A stretch of 64,000 nt of DNA from Chromatiaceae bacterium (GTDB lineage: Bacteria; Pseudomonadota; Gammaproteobacteria; Chromatiales; Chromatiaceae), in contig JACDZG010000007.1 of the NCBI GenBank assembly GCA_013426805.1, positions 1 through 64,000 on the forward strand. The letters run 5' to 3'. Made by a program: the position numbers and the translations under genes. Below, piece after piece: positions 49,409 through 57,900 of the stretch (the stretch's first letter is position 1; the number at the start of each line of letters is the position of its first letter). The notes under the pieces are model-generated. The model saw only the letters and a program-made list of their open reading frames with translations. It made no database searches and was not told the origin of the DNA.

Positions 49409-50294
49409 ATCAGAACTGGACTCCTTTCGGGCACGCTGCATCGCGCGTGTCCAGGCGACGCTCGACCAGCTCCTGCCCGCCCCGCAGATCGAGCCCACGC
49501 GCCTGCACGAGGCCATGCGCTACAGCGTCATGAGCGGCGGCAAACGCATCCGCCCCCTGCTGTGCTACGCCGCCGGCGAGGCCCTGGGCGTCGCCCCCGC
49601 GCTGCTCGACCGCCCGGCCGCCGCGGTGGAACTGATCCACGCCTATTCGCTCATCCATGACGACCTGCCGGCCATGGACGACGACGAACTGCGCCGGGGC
49701 CGCCCGACCTGCCATAAGGCGTTCGACGAGGCGACCGCCATCCTCGCCGGCGATGCGCTCCAGACGCTCGCCTTTCAGACCCTGGCCGAAGCGAACGACC
49801 TCAGTGCCACGGCACGCGTCAGCATGGTCGCCGCCCTCGCTCAGGCCAGCGGCTCGCGCGGCATGGCCGGCGGCCAGGCCCTGGATTTGGCGGCCGAGGG
49901 CAAGCACCTCGACCGCGTGATGCTGGAGCACATCCACATCCACAAGACCGGCGCCCTGATCCGCTCCGCCGTGCGCCTCGCCATCCTCGCCGAGAGTCCG
50001 TTGGATGTGGAACACGCCGAACGCCTGGACCGCTATGCCAAATGTGTCGGTCTGGCCTTCCAGATTCAGGACGACGTGCTCGACGTGATCGCTGAAACCG
50101 CCGTCACCGGCAAGACCCGCGGACGCGATCAGGAACTCGACAAATCCACCTACCCCTCGGTCGTCGGCCTGAGCGAGGCCAAGGAAATGGCCAATAACCT
50201 GTTGACCGACGCACTCACCGCCGTCGCCGTCTTCCCCAGCCGCGCCGACCCGCTGCGCTGGGTGGTCGAGTCGCTGCTGCGGCGGACGGCCTGA
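49401..50294 (+). CDS. ispA: Farnesyl diphosphate synthase (polyprenyl synthetase)
   Basis: 297 residues. Condenses isopentenyl diphosphate with allylic diphosphates to make farnesyl diphosphate. First Asp-rich motif is in HDDLPAMDDDELRRGRPTCH and second in FQIQDDVLDV; GGKRIRPLL at the start binds IPP. In many bacteria dxs follows, but here the next gene is a toxin-antitoxin module. Confidence 0.95.
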   Translation: MSESELDSFRARCIARVQATLDQLLPAPQIEPTRLHEAMRYSVMSGGKRIRPLLCYAAGEALGVAPALLDRPAAAVELIHAYSLIHDDLPAMDDDELRRGRPTCHKAFDEATAILAGDALQTLAFQTLAEANDLSATARVSMVAALAQASGSRGMAGGQALDLAAEGKHLDRVMLEHIHIHKTGALIRSAVRLAILAESPLDVEHAERLDRYAKCVGLAFQIQDDVLDVIAETAVTGKTRGRDQELDKSTYPSVVGLSEAKEMANNLLTDALTAVAVFPSRADPLRWVVESLLRRTA

Positions 50295-50386
50295 GCAGCG
50301 GGGCACGACCGTTATCTCGTCGGGCAGGGGAAGTGAAGCAATTGGTATTTGTCGATACCGGTTATTGGTTTTTTCGAGGTGTCACC

Positions 50387-50611
50387 ATGACGTTCTCACA
50401 GCTTGAATCCACCGCGCTCACCCTTCCATTGGAACAGCGGGCCGCGCTCGCTCAACGACTGCTGTTGAGTCTGGAAGAACCGAATGATGCCGAATTCGAT
50501 CGTCTCTGGGGCGAAGAAAGTGCCAGGCGGGCCGAGGAGTGCGATGCCGGCCTGGTGCAAGCGATTCCCGGCGAGGCCGTTGCGGTCAAGGCGCGGGCAT
50601 TGCTGAGGTGA
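50387..50611 (+). CDS. Addiction-module antitoxin-like protein
   Basis: 74 residues from ATG 50387 with gaggt upstream; the longer frame from 50333 has no family support. Pattern LTLPLEQRAALAQRLLLSLEE then EESARRAEECDAG is that of the putative addiction module component family (TIGR02574-like). Its stop overlaps the toxin start (GTGA). Confidence 0.85.
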   Translation: MTFSQLESTALTLPLEQRAALAQRLLLSLEEPNDAEFDRLWGEESARRAEECDAGLVQAIPGEAVAVKARALLR

Positions 50612-50913
50612 GGCACAACTTCCTGCCCGGTGCGGAGGCTGAATATCTGGACGCGATTCGTTTCTATGAAGACCGCCAACCCGGACTTGGTGCCGCACTG
50701 ATCACGGAGTTTGAGCGCGCTCTCGAACTGGCATTGAATCGCCCGCATAGTTGGCGCTTGGTGCATCCATCAGGGATCAGGCGCATCGGATTAGCCCGCT
50801 TTCCGTACGCGATATTCTTTCGGGTCGTTGGGGACGCCCTGCAGATCACGGCGGTTGCCCATCATCGCAAGCGTCCGGGTTATTGGATTTCTCGGATCGA
50901 AAACCAAGGATGA
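50608..50913 (+). CDS. RelE/ParE-family toxin
   Basis: 101 residues from GTG 50608, overlapping the antitoxin by 4 bases. Core pattern: PGAEAEYLDAIRFYEDRQPG, SWRLVHPSGIRRIGLARFP and YAIFFRVVGDALQITAVAHHRKRPGYW (shown split as YAIFFRV and AVAHHRKRPGYW). Predicted ribosome-dependent mRNA interferase or gyrase poison. Complete and apparently functional. Confidence 0.88.
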   Translation: MRHNFLPGAEAEYLDAIRFYEDRQPGLGAALITEFERALELALNRPHSWRLVHPSGIRRIGLARFPYAIFFRVVGDALQITAVAHHRKRPGYWISRIENQG

Positions 50914-50996
50914 CCGTCGTGAAAACCGTTATCGATTGACAGCCATCGCCTTAGTCCCCCGTTCGCGGATCGCCGTGATTGGCGACAGCGCCGGGT

Positions 50997-51410
50997 TCAG
51001 AGAAATGTTCCGGGCGACACGCCGAACCGTTGGCCGAGTGCACGCAACTGTCGGATGTCGAGTTCCCGTCGCCCCGCCAAGACCTCTCGGACATCGCTCT
51101 CGTCGCCGATCTCGGGAAGATCGCATCGCGTAAGTCAATGTTTTTCAATGAGAAACGCCAGCGTGTCCACTCCGGACGCCGCCGGGAGCGGCGGCTCGCC
51201 CGCCTCGTAGTCCGCGATCAGGTCACCGAGTATATCGACTAAACCCATCGCTGGATGTTGTTCATCGCCCGCCACTTCGTCTAGTAGTGCCTCCCGCGTG
51301 GCTACCATTCGCAGGTAGTGGGCCTCGTCACGGATGGGACCGATGTCAGTCGCCTGCCGAAAGCGCTTCCAAGCCGGCAGCAGGCGTCCTAGTTCAACGT
51401 GCATGCTCAC
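50997..51410 (-). pseudogene. HigA-like antitoxin, frameshifted
   Basis: Starts at GTG 51410 after an aaaggagcg ribosome site. The N-terminal half (LLPAWKRFRQATDIGPIRDE, LVDILGDLIADYEAG, VDTLAFLIEKH) stops at 51135. In another frame the sequence continues DLPEIGDESDVREVLAG and RRELDIRQLRALGQRFGVSP, the helix-turn-helix end of the same family, up to a stop at 50997-50999. One indel near 51140 has broken the gene. No HigB toxin gene precedes it. Confidence 0.8.
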
Positions 51411-51453
51411 GGTTTCCACGCTCCTTTGTCGTAGCGACAGTCTTGCAAACAGA

Positions 51454-52542
51454 TCAACCCGCGGGTGGGCGCGGCTCGGGCGGCTGGCCGCCGAGCAGGA
51501 CATCCAGCGTCGGGGCCTGGAAGAGGCCGTCCAGCCAAGCGTCCAACTGGCCGAGGGTCGCCGCTTCAATACGCGCCTGCGCCCAAGGGGGCAGATCACC
51601 AAAACGGACCCGCAGCAGGCGTTCCAGCGCATCGGTCTTGCCTTCCAGCTTGCCTTTGCGCTCACCTTCCCGCAAGCCTTCCCGCAAGCCTTCCCGCAAG
51701 CCTTCCCGCAAGCCTTCCCGCTTCCACTTCTGCGTCCACTCGTCAACGTGTTCGGAAAGCATCGTCTCGACCTCATCTAAATCATTCAGTTGCGGCAGAT
51801 TCTCGTCCGGCAGCAGGCGCCGCAGCAAGACCCGTGCGAACCAGACCGTCAGCGCCCGCCGCAGGCTGGCGGAGCCCGGGCCCCGCAAGCGGGCGCTGAG
51901 CCGGCGCAGAATCGGGCGGAGCGCCTCCGGCCCCTCGGCGGCCAGGGTTTCCAGCCGCACCAATTCGGCCGCCACACTGGTCGCCTGCCCCAACGTTTCC
52001 TCCCCAATGCGCCCCTCATCAATCAGATGATAGCGGTGTTGGGGCCGGTAGCGGGCCAGGGCGTTGGGCAGCGGGACGATCAGTTCGGCGATGTCACGCG
52101 CGGCCGTCCACCGCCCGCTGCCGTTGTAGAGCACCAGCGGAAACACCGGCGGCAGGGGTTGCCCCGCCGCCACCGCCCCGCTCTTGATCAGGTCCTGATA
52201 CAGCAGCCCGGTGTACACCATGATCCGCACCGCCATCCAGGGGTCGATCTGGCTCTGGAACTCGATCAGCAGGTACACATAGAGCCATTCCCCGGCCACC
52301 CGCACCCGCCAGATGATGTCGTCCTCGCGCTCGCGCAGGTCATCGGTGACATAGCTGCCGCCCTGCTTCTCCAGGGTGCTGAAGTCGATCAGCGCCAGCC
52401 AGTCTTCTTGCACGAAGTCGCGCAGCAGGCCCTCGACCATCTCGGGGTGGGAGAACAGGTGTTTGTAGGAGCCGTCCTGCGGCGCCCGCGCCCGCCGGGC
52501 GGACGGGCGCGCTCGTAGACGCCGGCGCGGGGGGCGGGGCAT
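51454..52542 (-). CDS. Rpn-family PD-(D/E)XK nuclease (recombination-promoting)
   Basis: 362 residues from ATG 52542. Family core: HDGSYKHLFSHPE-like DGSYKHLFSHPEMVEGLLRD, EKQGGSYVTDDLREREDDI (shown in part), WLYVYLLIEFQSQIDPWMAVR (nuclease E-x-Q) and LVLYNGSGRW. The C-terminal tail has GLREGLREGLREG repeats and a DUF4351-like end (WAQARIEAATLGQLDAWLDGL onward, in part). Related Rpn proteins promote recombination and have been linked to phage defence. The gene lies alone in a zone of toxin-antitoxin remnants. Confidence 0.9.
   Translation of the reverse strand: MPRPPRRRLRARPSARRARAPQDGSYKHLFSHPEMVEGLLRDFVQEDWLALIDFSTLEKQGGSYVTDDLREREDDIIWRVRVAGEWLYVYLLIEFQSQIDPWMAVRIMVYTGLLYQDLIKSGAVAAGQPLPPVFPLVLYNGSGRWTAARDIAELIVPLPNALARYRPQHRYHLIDEGRIGEETLGQATSVAAELVRLETLAAEGPEALRPILRRLSARLRGPGSASLRRALTVWFARVLLRRLLPDENLPQLNDLDEVETMLSEHVDEWTQKWKREGLREGLREGLREGLREGERKGKLEGKTDALERLLRVRFGDLPPWAQARIEAATLGQLDAWLDGLFQAPTLDVLLGGQPPEPRPPAG
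51665..51722 (-). repeat. 12-bp tandem repeat inside Rpn gene
   Basis: Four exact copies and one partial copy of ccttcccgcaag (plus strand), encoding repeated Arg-Glu-Gly-Leu units in the Rpn-type protein. In-frame copy-number changes would lengthen or shorten a helical linker. Confidence 0.9.
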
Positions 52543-52653
52543 GGCGGTGGGGCGCACAGGCCGATTGGATGACTGGGATCTAACCCGAAGTGTTGCACGG
52601 GCGGGCCTAGCGGGCAAGGTGGCGCATACCGGCCGGCGCCGTGACTCATGCAA

Positions 52654-52690
52654 GTGGCGGAACCGCTTCGCGTTCCGCCCTACGCGGGCT
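52654..52690 (+). repeat. Interspersed repeat R4 (copies also 53293, 53939, 54877)
   Basis: 37-38-base repeat tggcggaaccgctt ... acgcgggct, with a ggcggaac / gttccgcc stem. Four copies in 2.3 kb, all in the same orientation: 52654-52690, 53293-53330, 53939-53976 (diverged) and 54877-54914. The second and fourth also share about 40 bases of upstream sequence. Confidence 0.85.
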
Positions 52691-52840
52691 TGAGCTATAC
52701 CCCCGCGCGCCCGTACGCCGCACTCCAGCCGGCTGCGCCATCGCGTCCTGCCACATTGCCGAAAACGAGTTTTAACATGGATGTACTGAAATAGCTATTT
52801 CAGGCACGATGGTCCCGCGCAGACCGCCTTTCAACATGCC

Positions 52841-52946
52841 GGACGGGGCATTCGCCCCGTCCGAAACGTTTTCCCCGAACCTGCCGGCTCCAATCAACGC
52901 TCGGCCACGAATCAAACGTTCGGGACGGGGCGAATGCCCCGTCCCG
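52841..52946. repeat. Palindromic repeat R5 pair (third copy 54955-54976)
   Basis: Core ggacggggc-attc/gaat-gccccgtcc. Copies at 52841-52862 and 52921-52946 face each other; a third at 54955-54976 matches the second, including its ccgccgcgg flank. Confidence 0.8.
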
Positions 52947-53028
52947 CCGCGGTTGATGGGGCATACTCCGTCCGGCTCGGGGGACTACGTTACCGACCGC
53001 GGCCCCGGCCGCACCGAACCCCGACCCC

Positions 53029-53226
53029 TTGAGCGATCCGACCTGGGTCATCGCCCGGCTGCGCGAACGCTGCCCCGAACTGCCCGACGGCGGTTACGGC
53101 GCCAGCCAGGTCGGTCAGACCCTCAAGGCACTCGGACTCGACGACAAGGCCCGGCGGCGCTTCCTGGCCACCGCCCCCGGCATCCAGAGCGAAGGCAAGG
53201 CCGCGCACAAACGCTACCGCTTCTGA
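53029..53226 (+). CDS. Small hypothetical protein or C-terminal fragment
   Basis: 65 residues from TTG 53029: DPTWVIARLRERCPELPDGG, then GQTLKALGLDDKARRRFLAT and a basic end. The frame is open upstream and reads TAAPAAPNPDP, like an interdomain linker, so this could be the last domain of a gene whose front was lost. I do not recognise the family. Confidence 0.35.
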   Translation: MSDPTWVIARLRERCPELPDGGYGASQVGQTLKALGLDDKARRRFLATAPGIQSEGKAAHKRYRF

Positions 53227-53449
53227 TTCAGGAAGCCCTCGAGGAAGCCACTTGGACAGCCGTCGCGTCGGTCCGGCATCGTGCCGCACGTAAATGGCGG
53301 AACCGCTTGGCGTTCCGCCCGACGCGAGCTATTCCGACACCACGAGGCGCGGTCGCCCAGGGTCTCAGGTTCCAGGGTGGCGACCTTGCCGATCATGGCC
53401 GTATCATGTTTAAATCTCCGACACTCACTTTCCATGATCTCCCACGGCT

Positions 53450-53731
53450 ATGCACATCAACCTATCCCCGGAGATAGAGCAGTATCTTCAAGGCAAGGTC
53501 GATAGCGGCTGCTACAGCAATGCGTCGGAAGTCGTCCGCGACGCGATCCGTCGTATGCGCGAAGAAGACGAGAGGGTTGCCTTGCTGCGGGCCGCGGTTG
53601 CCGTTGGTGACGAGCAACTGGCGCGTGGCGAGGGTGTGACCTACGGCCCGACGCTATTGAAGCAGATCACCGGTAATGCACTCGAGAATGCACGCAAAGG
53701 CAAGACAGTGAGTGCCGATGTCAGGTCTTGA
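53450..53731 (+). CDS. parD: ParD-family antitoxin
   Basis: 93 residues. Ribbon-helix-helix start MHINLSPEIEQYLQGKVDSG and YSNASEVVRDAIRRMREED are typical of ParD/CopG-type antitoxins, which bind DNA as dimers and repress their operon. Overlaps the toxin gene by 20 bases. Confidence 0.92.
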   Translation: MHINLSPEIEQYLQGKVDSGCYSNASEVVRDAIRRMREEDERVALLRAAVAVGDEQLARGEGVTYGPTLLKQITGNALENARKGKTVSADVRS

Positions 53732-53978
53732 GCGATTGCTGATCCTCTCCCCCAGGGCGGTTGACGATTTTACCGACATCCTCCAATACAGCCTCGAAAC
53801 CTGGGGTGAAGCGCAGGCGGATGCCTATCGCGACGTCCTCGATAAGGCGTTGCTGACCGTTCAAGACAACCCGCACATCGGCCACATCCACCTACTGTAC
53901 GGCAAAAACGACCCGGCTGATCATCGCGTCCGCACGCAAATGGCGGAACCGCTTGGTGTTGCGCCAAACGCGGGCTAA
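53712..53978 (+). CDS. parE: ParE-family toxin with altered C-terminus
   Basis: 88 residues from GTG 53712 (ATG 53718 possible). LILSPRAVDDFTDILQYSLE, WGEAQADAYRDVLDKALL and NPHIGH follow the ParE fold. After DPADHRVR the family normally ends with a beta strand needed for activity (VFYRV-like). Here the last 13 or so residues (TQMAEPLGVAPNAG) are encoded by repeat R4. The toxin is probably damaged. This symbol denotes the toxin, not the topoisomerase gene at 47115. Confidence 0.8.
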   Translation: MPMSGLERLLILSPRAVDDFTDILQYSLETWGEAQADAYRDVLDKALLTVQDNPHIGHIHLLYGKNDPADHRVRTQMAEPLGVAPNAG

Positions 53979-54143
53979 GAAATCTTTGCGAGCTTGGCGC
54001 TTTGGCGTAACCACTCCTTTTTGTTGGTGGTGATTGGCGCCATTTCTCAGCCAGACCCGTAAGTCGGGTTAGGCACGCCCTTCCGACCCTGCCATTTGCG
54101 CCGAGCGTGGCGCGCGCCGTAACCCGACACGGGCGCCGCAGCC

Positions 54144-54169
54144 GTCGGGTTACGCTTCGCTAACCCGAC
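54144..54169. repeat. Palindromic repeat, gtcgggtta arms
   Basis: Perfect inverted arms gtcgggtta / taacccgac around an acgcttcgc-like loop; related partial copies lie at about 54062-54075 and 54120-54130. It forms the 3' boundary of the truncated ATPase gene. Confidence 0.75.
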
Positions 54170-54611
54170 CTACCCACTGGATCGCCAGCCGCTCGATATC
54201 GGGGGCGGCATCGTAGTCGGCGGCGGAGAGGCCGAAGGCGGCCTTGCGACCGCGTGCCCAGGTCTCCAGCCGCATGGTATGCGCGGCCATCAGGCCGGCG
54301 AACTTGCCGATGCCCTTGCGACCCTTGGCCTTGCGATGCTTGCCCGCGGTGAATTGTCCGCGACGCTGGGTCCGGTCGCTCGCGATCAGCAGGTATTCCC
54401 GCTGCAACTCCTCGGCGGTCATGCCGGTGCCGTCGTCGTCGATGATGATCGGCTGGTTGGTCATGGGCTTGGGCAGGCTGATACGCACGGTCTCCGCATC
54501 TGCATCCCAGGCGTTATCGACCAACTCCTTCAGGGCGGCCTCGGATGAGCGGTTGTTCTCCGACAGCAGCTTGGCCAGGCGGGTATCGACTCGGTAGCGT
54601 AGCGTGCTCAA
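54150..54611 (-). pseudogene. GHKL ATPase, N-terminal fragment
   Basis: 153 residues from ATG 54611. Complete N-terminal ATP-binding motifs of a GHKL/HSP90-MORC-like ATPase: EAALKELVDNAWDADAETV, IIDDDGTGMTAEEL and GRKGIGKFAGLMAA. Such proteins are normally 400-700 residues. The frame ends RVSEA inside a palindromic repeat, with no continuation downstream. A deletion ending at the repeat is likely. Full-length relatives are common in defence islands. Confidence 0.8.
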
Positions 54612-54999
54612 CTCGGTAACCTCTATTCTCGCCCGGGACTCGACCAGTATTTCGATTCAACGGTCTTGGATCGGATGGCGTATCCCGGCTGCACTTTTCA
54701 AAGAGCCGCCTGCCTCACTCAGCGGTCGAAGATAGGGCGACCGCTCGATGCGAAGCCAATAGCCCGTGCCACGCTGTAGGGCGGATGCCCGCAGGGCGAT
54801 CCGCCATTGTGCCCACCGACGGAACCGGAAGCCAAATGAAGAGCCGTCCCGTCGGTCCGGCGTCGTGCCGCCCGCAAATGGCGGAACCGCTTCGCGTTCC
54901 GCCCTACGCGGGCTGCGGGCTCATACCAACGGTCAGCGACGGGATAAACGTTGGGGACGGGGCGAATGCCCCGTCCCGCCGCGGAGGCTACGCGGGCTT
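54612..54999. other. Gene-free region with repeats
   Basis: No gene supported in 388 bases. Holds repeat R4 (54877-54914), R5 (54955-54976) and a small palindrome at about 54777-54802 (gggcggatgcccgcagggcgat). It lies directly after the RHS-type gene, where an immunity gene would be expected, and none is visible. Confidence 0.6.
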
Positions 55000-57900
55000 C
55001 TATTCTCTCGCCTTCTTCAGTTCTCGCTCGACATTCTCATAGACTTCTTCCGACCAACTTCTACAGTTATGATGGAACGCCCCAGGAAGCCAGGTAAGAA
55101 CAGTGGTCGGATAGGGATGTGTTCTCCCGAGCAATCTCTCCAGCGCCGACTTTATTCTCTCACTCTCATCTTGTGTGACATAGGTACACTGCACAAGATC
55201 TGTCGCTGAAGCGCCACTGTCGTCCTGGACTTTGCCCCTGGTCGTATAGCCGTCATATGCACCAAAACTCATTCCAGACTCAAGGTTAAATAAGTTGTCT
55301 CGCAGTGCGACGCGCTGATGAAGCCCCCAATTAGAAGTAGTATTTTCTTGGCAAAACCAGTTTAGACCAGAGGGGTCCGTAGTATTCACCGAGTCATTGC
55401 CGACATAAGCGAAAAAATTGGACTCTATAAGCGTGAAAAGATTAGGGTCTTTCATGGTCCACCTCGAACCATCCGCGTCGTAGTCGCGTTTCCCAAACCG
55501 GACGAACCCCGTATCATTGTCCACTATCCCTCCCGAAAACCAGAATGGTTGAAAGCCTGGGTTCGTATTCATGAGAGTATTGCCAAATGAGTCAAATTCA
55601 ATTTGCTGAACAACACCCAGAGCGTCAATATCGTAAACCAGACGCGGGCTGCCAAGGTGATCACTGATGATCCGAAATGTCCTTCCATTCTTGGTCATAT
55701 AGTCCGGCACGTTACGTCTGCTCGCGTATATGAATCTACTGACAATATTCCCGTCTCCGTCTAATTCAGCTACTGGGTTTAACTGATCCTGGTGGACGAA
55801 CCCTTGGATTAACACGCCGTCAACTTTCTTGCCGACACGCCGGTTCTGCCCGTCGATCACATACTCGATGACGCTGCCGTCTGGCAGATCGACCCGGATC
55901 AGGTTACCAAGCTCATCGTAGTCATAGGTCGTGGTCTGCCCGCCCTCGGTCTTGGTGCGCAGTTCGCCGTTGGCGGTGTAGGTAAAGGTGGCGCCGCCGT
56001 AGACGAGCAACCGGTCCTGGTCGTCATAGACCGGGGTGCCGGTCAGGCCGGGGGCGGTCAGGCGGTTGCCGTTGGCGTCGTAGGTATAGCTGGCGGTGAC
56101 GGTGCCGTCTTCCTCGACCTGGGCCAAGCGTCCGGCGGCGTCGTAGCCGTAGCGGTAGACCTTGGCGGTGCCTTCGATCGTCTCGGTCTTGGTCTCGATG
56201 CGCCCGAGCTTGTCGCGGGTGTAGTGGACCTCGTAGAGGGTCCGGTCGTTGTTGCGCTCGAGGATGGAGGCGAGCTCGCCGAAGGCGTTGTAGCCGTAGG
56301 TCGCAGTGTGGTTGCCGATGGTGATCCGTTCGAGCAGGCCGTTGTCGGCGCGATAGGTCAGGGTCTCGGCGCCGGCCTGGATGATCCGGCCGTCGTTGTC
56401 GTAGGTGTAGGCGATGGGGTCGGCGCCGTTGACCTTGATCTCGCGGACGCGGAAGTCGTTGTCGTAGGCAAGGCCGAGACTGCCGGAGACCTCCCCGGAC
56501 CAGGCGACCGAGGTGCGCAGGTTGCCGTCGTAGCCGTAGGTCAGTCGGCCCCCGGCGGGGTCCTGGATGGCCGTGAGCTGTCCGGTGCCGGCGTCGTAGC
56601 TGTATTGGTAGGTGCCGCGGTCGATGATGAGCGCGGTGAGCTTGCCGGACTCCGGATGGTAGTCGTAGGCGAGGGTCTTCCCGTCGGGGCGCTGGACAAG
56701 GGTCAGTTGTTTGTCCAGGTTGTACTGGTAGTTGGTGCTGCCGCCGCCGGGGACGGCCGGCGGGTTGTAGCTGGCCACCAGGTCCACGGCGTTGTAGGTG
56801 AAGGTGTGGGCGGGGCGGCCGGGGGGTGTGAGGCTCAGCAGGTTGCCGTTGGCGTCGTAGTCGTAGCTGACCAGACGATCGCCGGGCAGGGCCTGCTCGC
56901 GCAGTCGGCCGGCGGCATCGTAGGCGAAGGCGACCTGGCGCCCGGCGGCGTCGGTGAGGCTGGCGAGGAAGCCCTGTTGCGGACCGCTCCCGTGGTAGGC
57001 GAGTGCGGTGAGCCGGGCATCGGCGCCGCCGTTGACCTCGGCGCCCTCGGCGATCGCGGTCAGGCGCCCGTCGGCGTTGTAGGCGAGCGCGGTGGAGGCG
57101 AGGCCGGCGAGTTGACTGGCGGTGACGCGGCCCTTGGCATCCAGCGTGCTGGTGGCGGTGCGCCCGAGCGGGGTGCGCAGGGTCCAGGTGCGGGTCGCGC
57201 CGCTGTAGGTCGCGATGGTCGCGCGGCCGTTGACCGCGGTGGTCTCGGTCAGGGCGGTGAGACTGAAGGGGTCGCTCGCGGTCGCCAGGGTCGCGGTGCG
57301 GCTGCTGGTCAGGGTGCGGCTGCTGGTCAGGGTGCGGATCAGGCCGGCCGGGGTGGTGGTCTTCTGCTCGGTAGCGACGGGCGCGACCATGCCGAAGCGG
57401 GGGTCGGGGCCTTCCTGGCGTCGCAAGGTGATCCCGGTCGGGAGACTGGTGGTCTCACTGCCGTTGGTGGCGAACAGGGTGGTCGTCAGGGTGCCGTCCG
57501 GGGCGGTGTTGGTGTGGCGACGGTCGCCGGTGGTCAGGGATTCCACCGCGAAGCGCGAGACCCGACCCTCGCCGCTGGTCATGCCGGCGGTGTAGCCGCG
57601 GGTCTCCTCGGTACGCTCCAGTGTCCAGCCGCCGCCGGCCGGGTCGGTGTCGGTCTGGAAGCGGCCGAGGGCGTCGTAGGTGTAGGCGGAGCGGTAGCCG
57701 TTCGGCTTCTCGAATCCGGTCAGCAGTCCGCCCGCGGTGTAGGTCATCCGGTGGGTGTTGCCGACGGGGTCGGCGACACTTGCGAGCCAGCCGCTGGAGT
57801 CCAGCGTCAGCGTGGTGCGCTGGCCGTCCGGGGCGACGATGGCGGTGGGGGTGCCGTCGGCGCGGCGCTCGATGCGGGTGATGCGTCCGTCGCGGTCGGT

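Larger units (their letters stand above)
52543..53028. other. Gene-free region with palindromic repeats R4 and R5
   Basis: No gene supported in 486 bases. Contents: repeat R4 at 52654-52690, then an inverted pair of R5 palindromes (52841-52862 and 52921-52946) in opposite orientation about 60 bases apart, a BIME-like arrangement. Confidence 0.6.

Noticed and set aside
50333-50386. N-terminal extension of the addiction-module antitoxin
   Set aside because: Family members begin near MTFSQLE; the extension has no homology pattern and the ATG at 50387 has a ribosome site.
51665-51722. 12-bp tandem array considered as CRISPR or iteron origin
   Set aside because: Lies in frame inside a coding sequence, with no spacers or replication genes nearby.
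52809-53477. 222-residue plus-strand frame
   Set aside because: Translation of palindromic repeats and of the antisense/alternate frame of neighbours; no conserved pattern.
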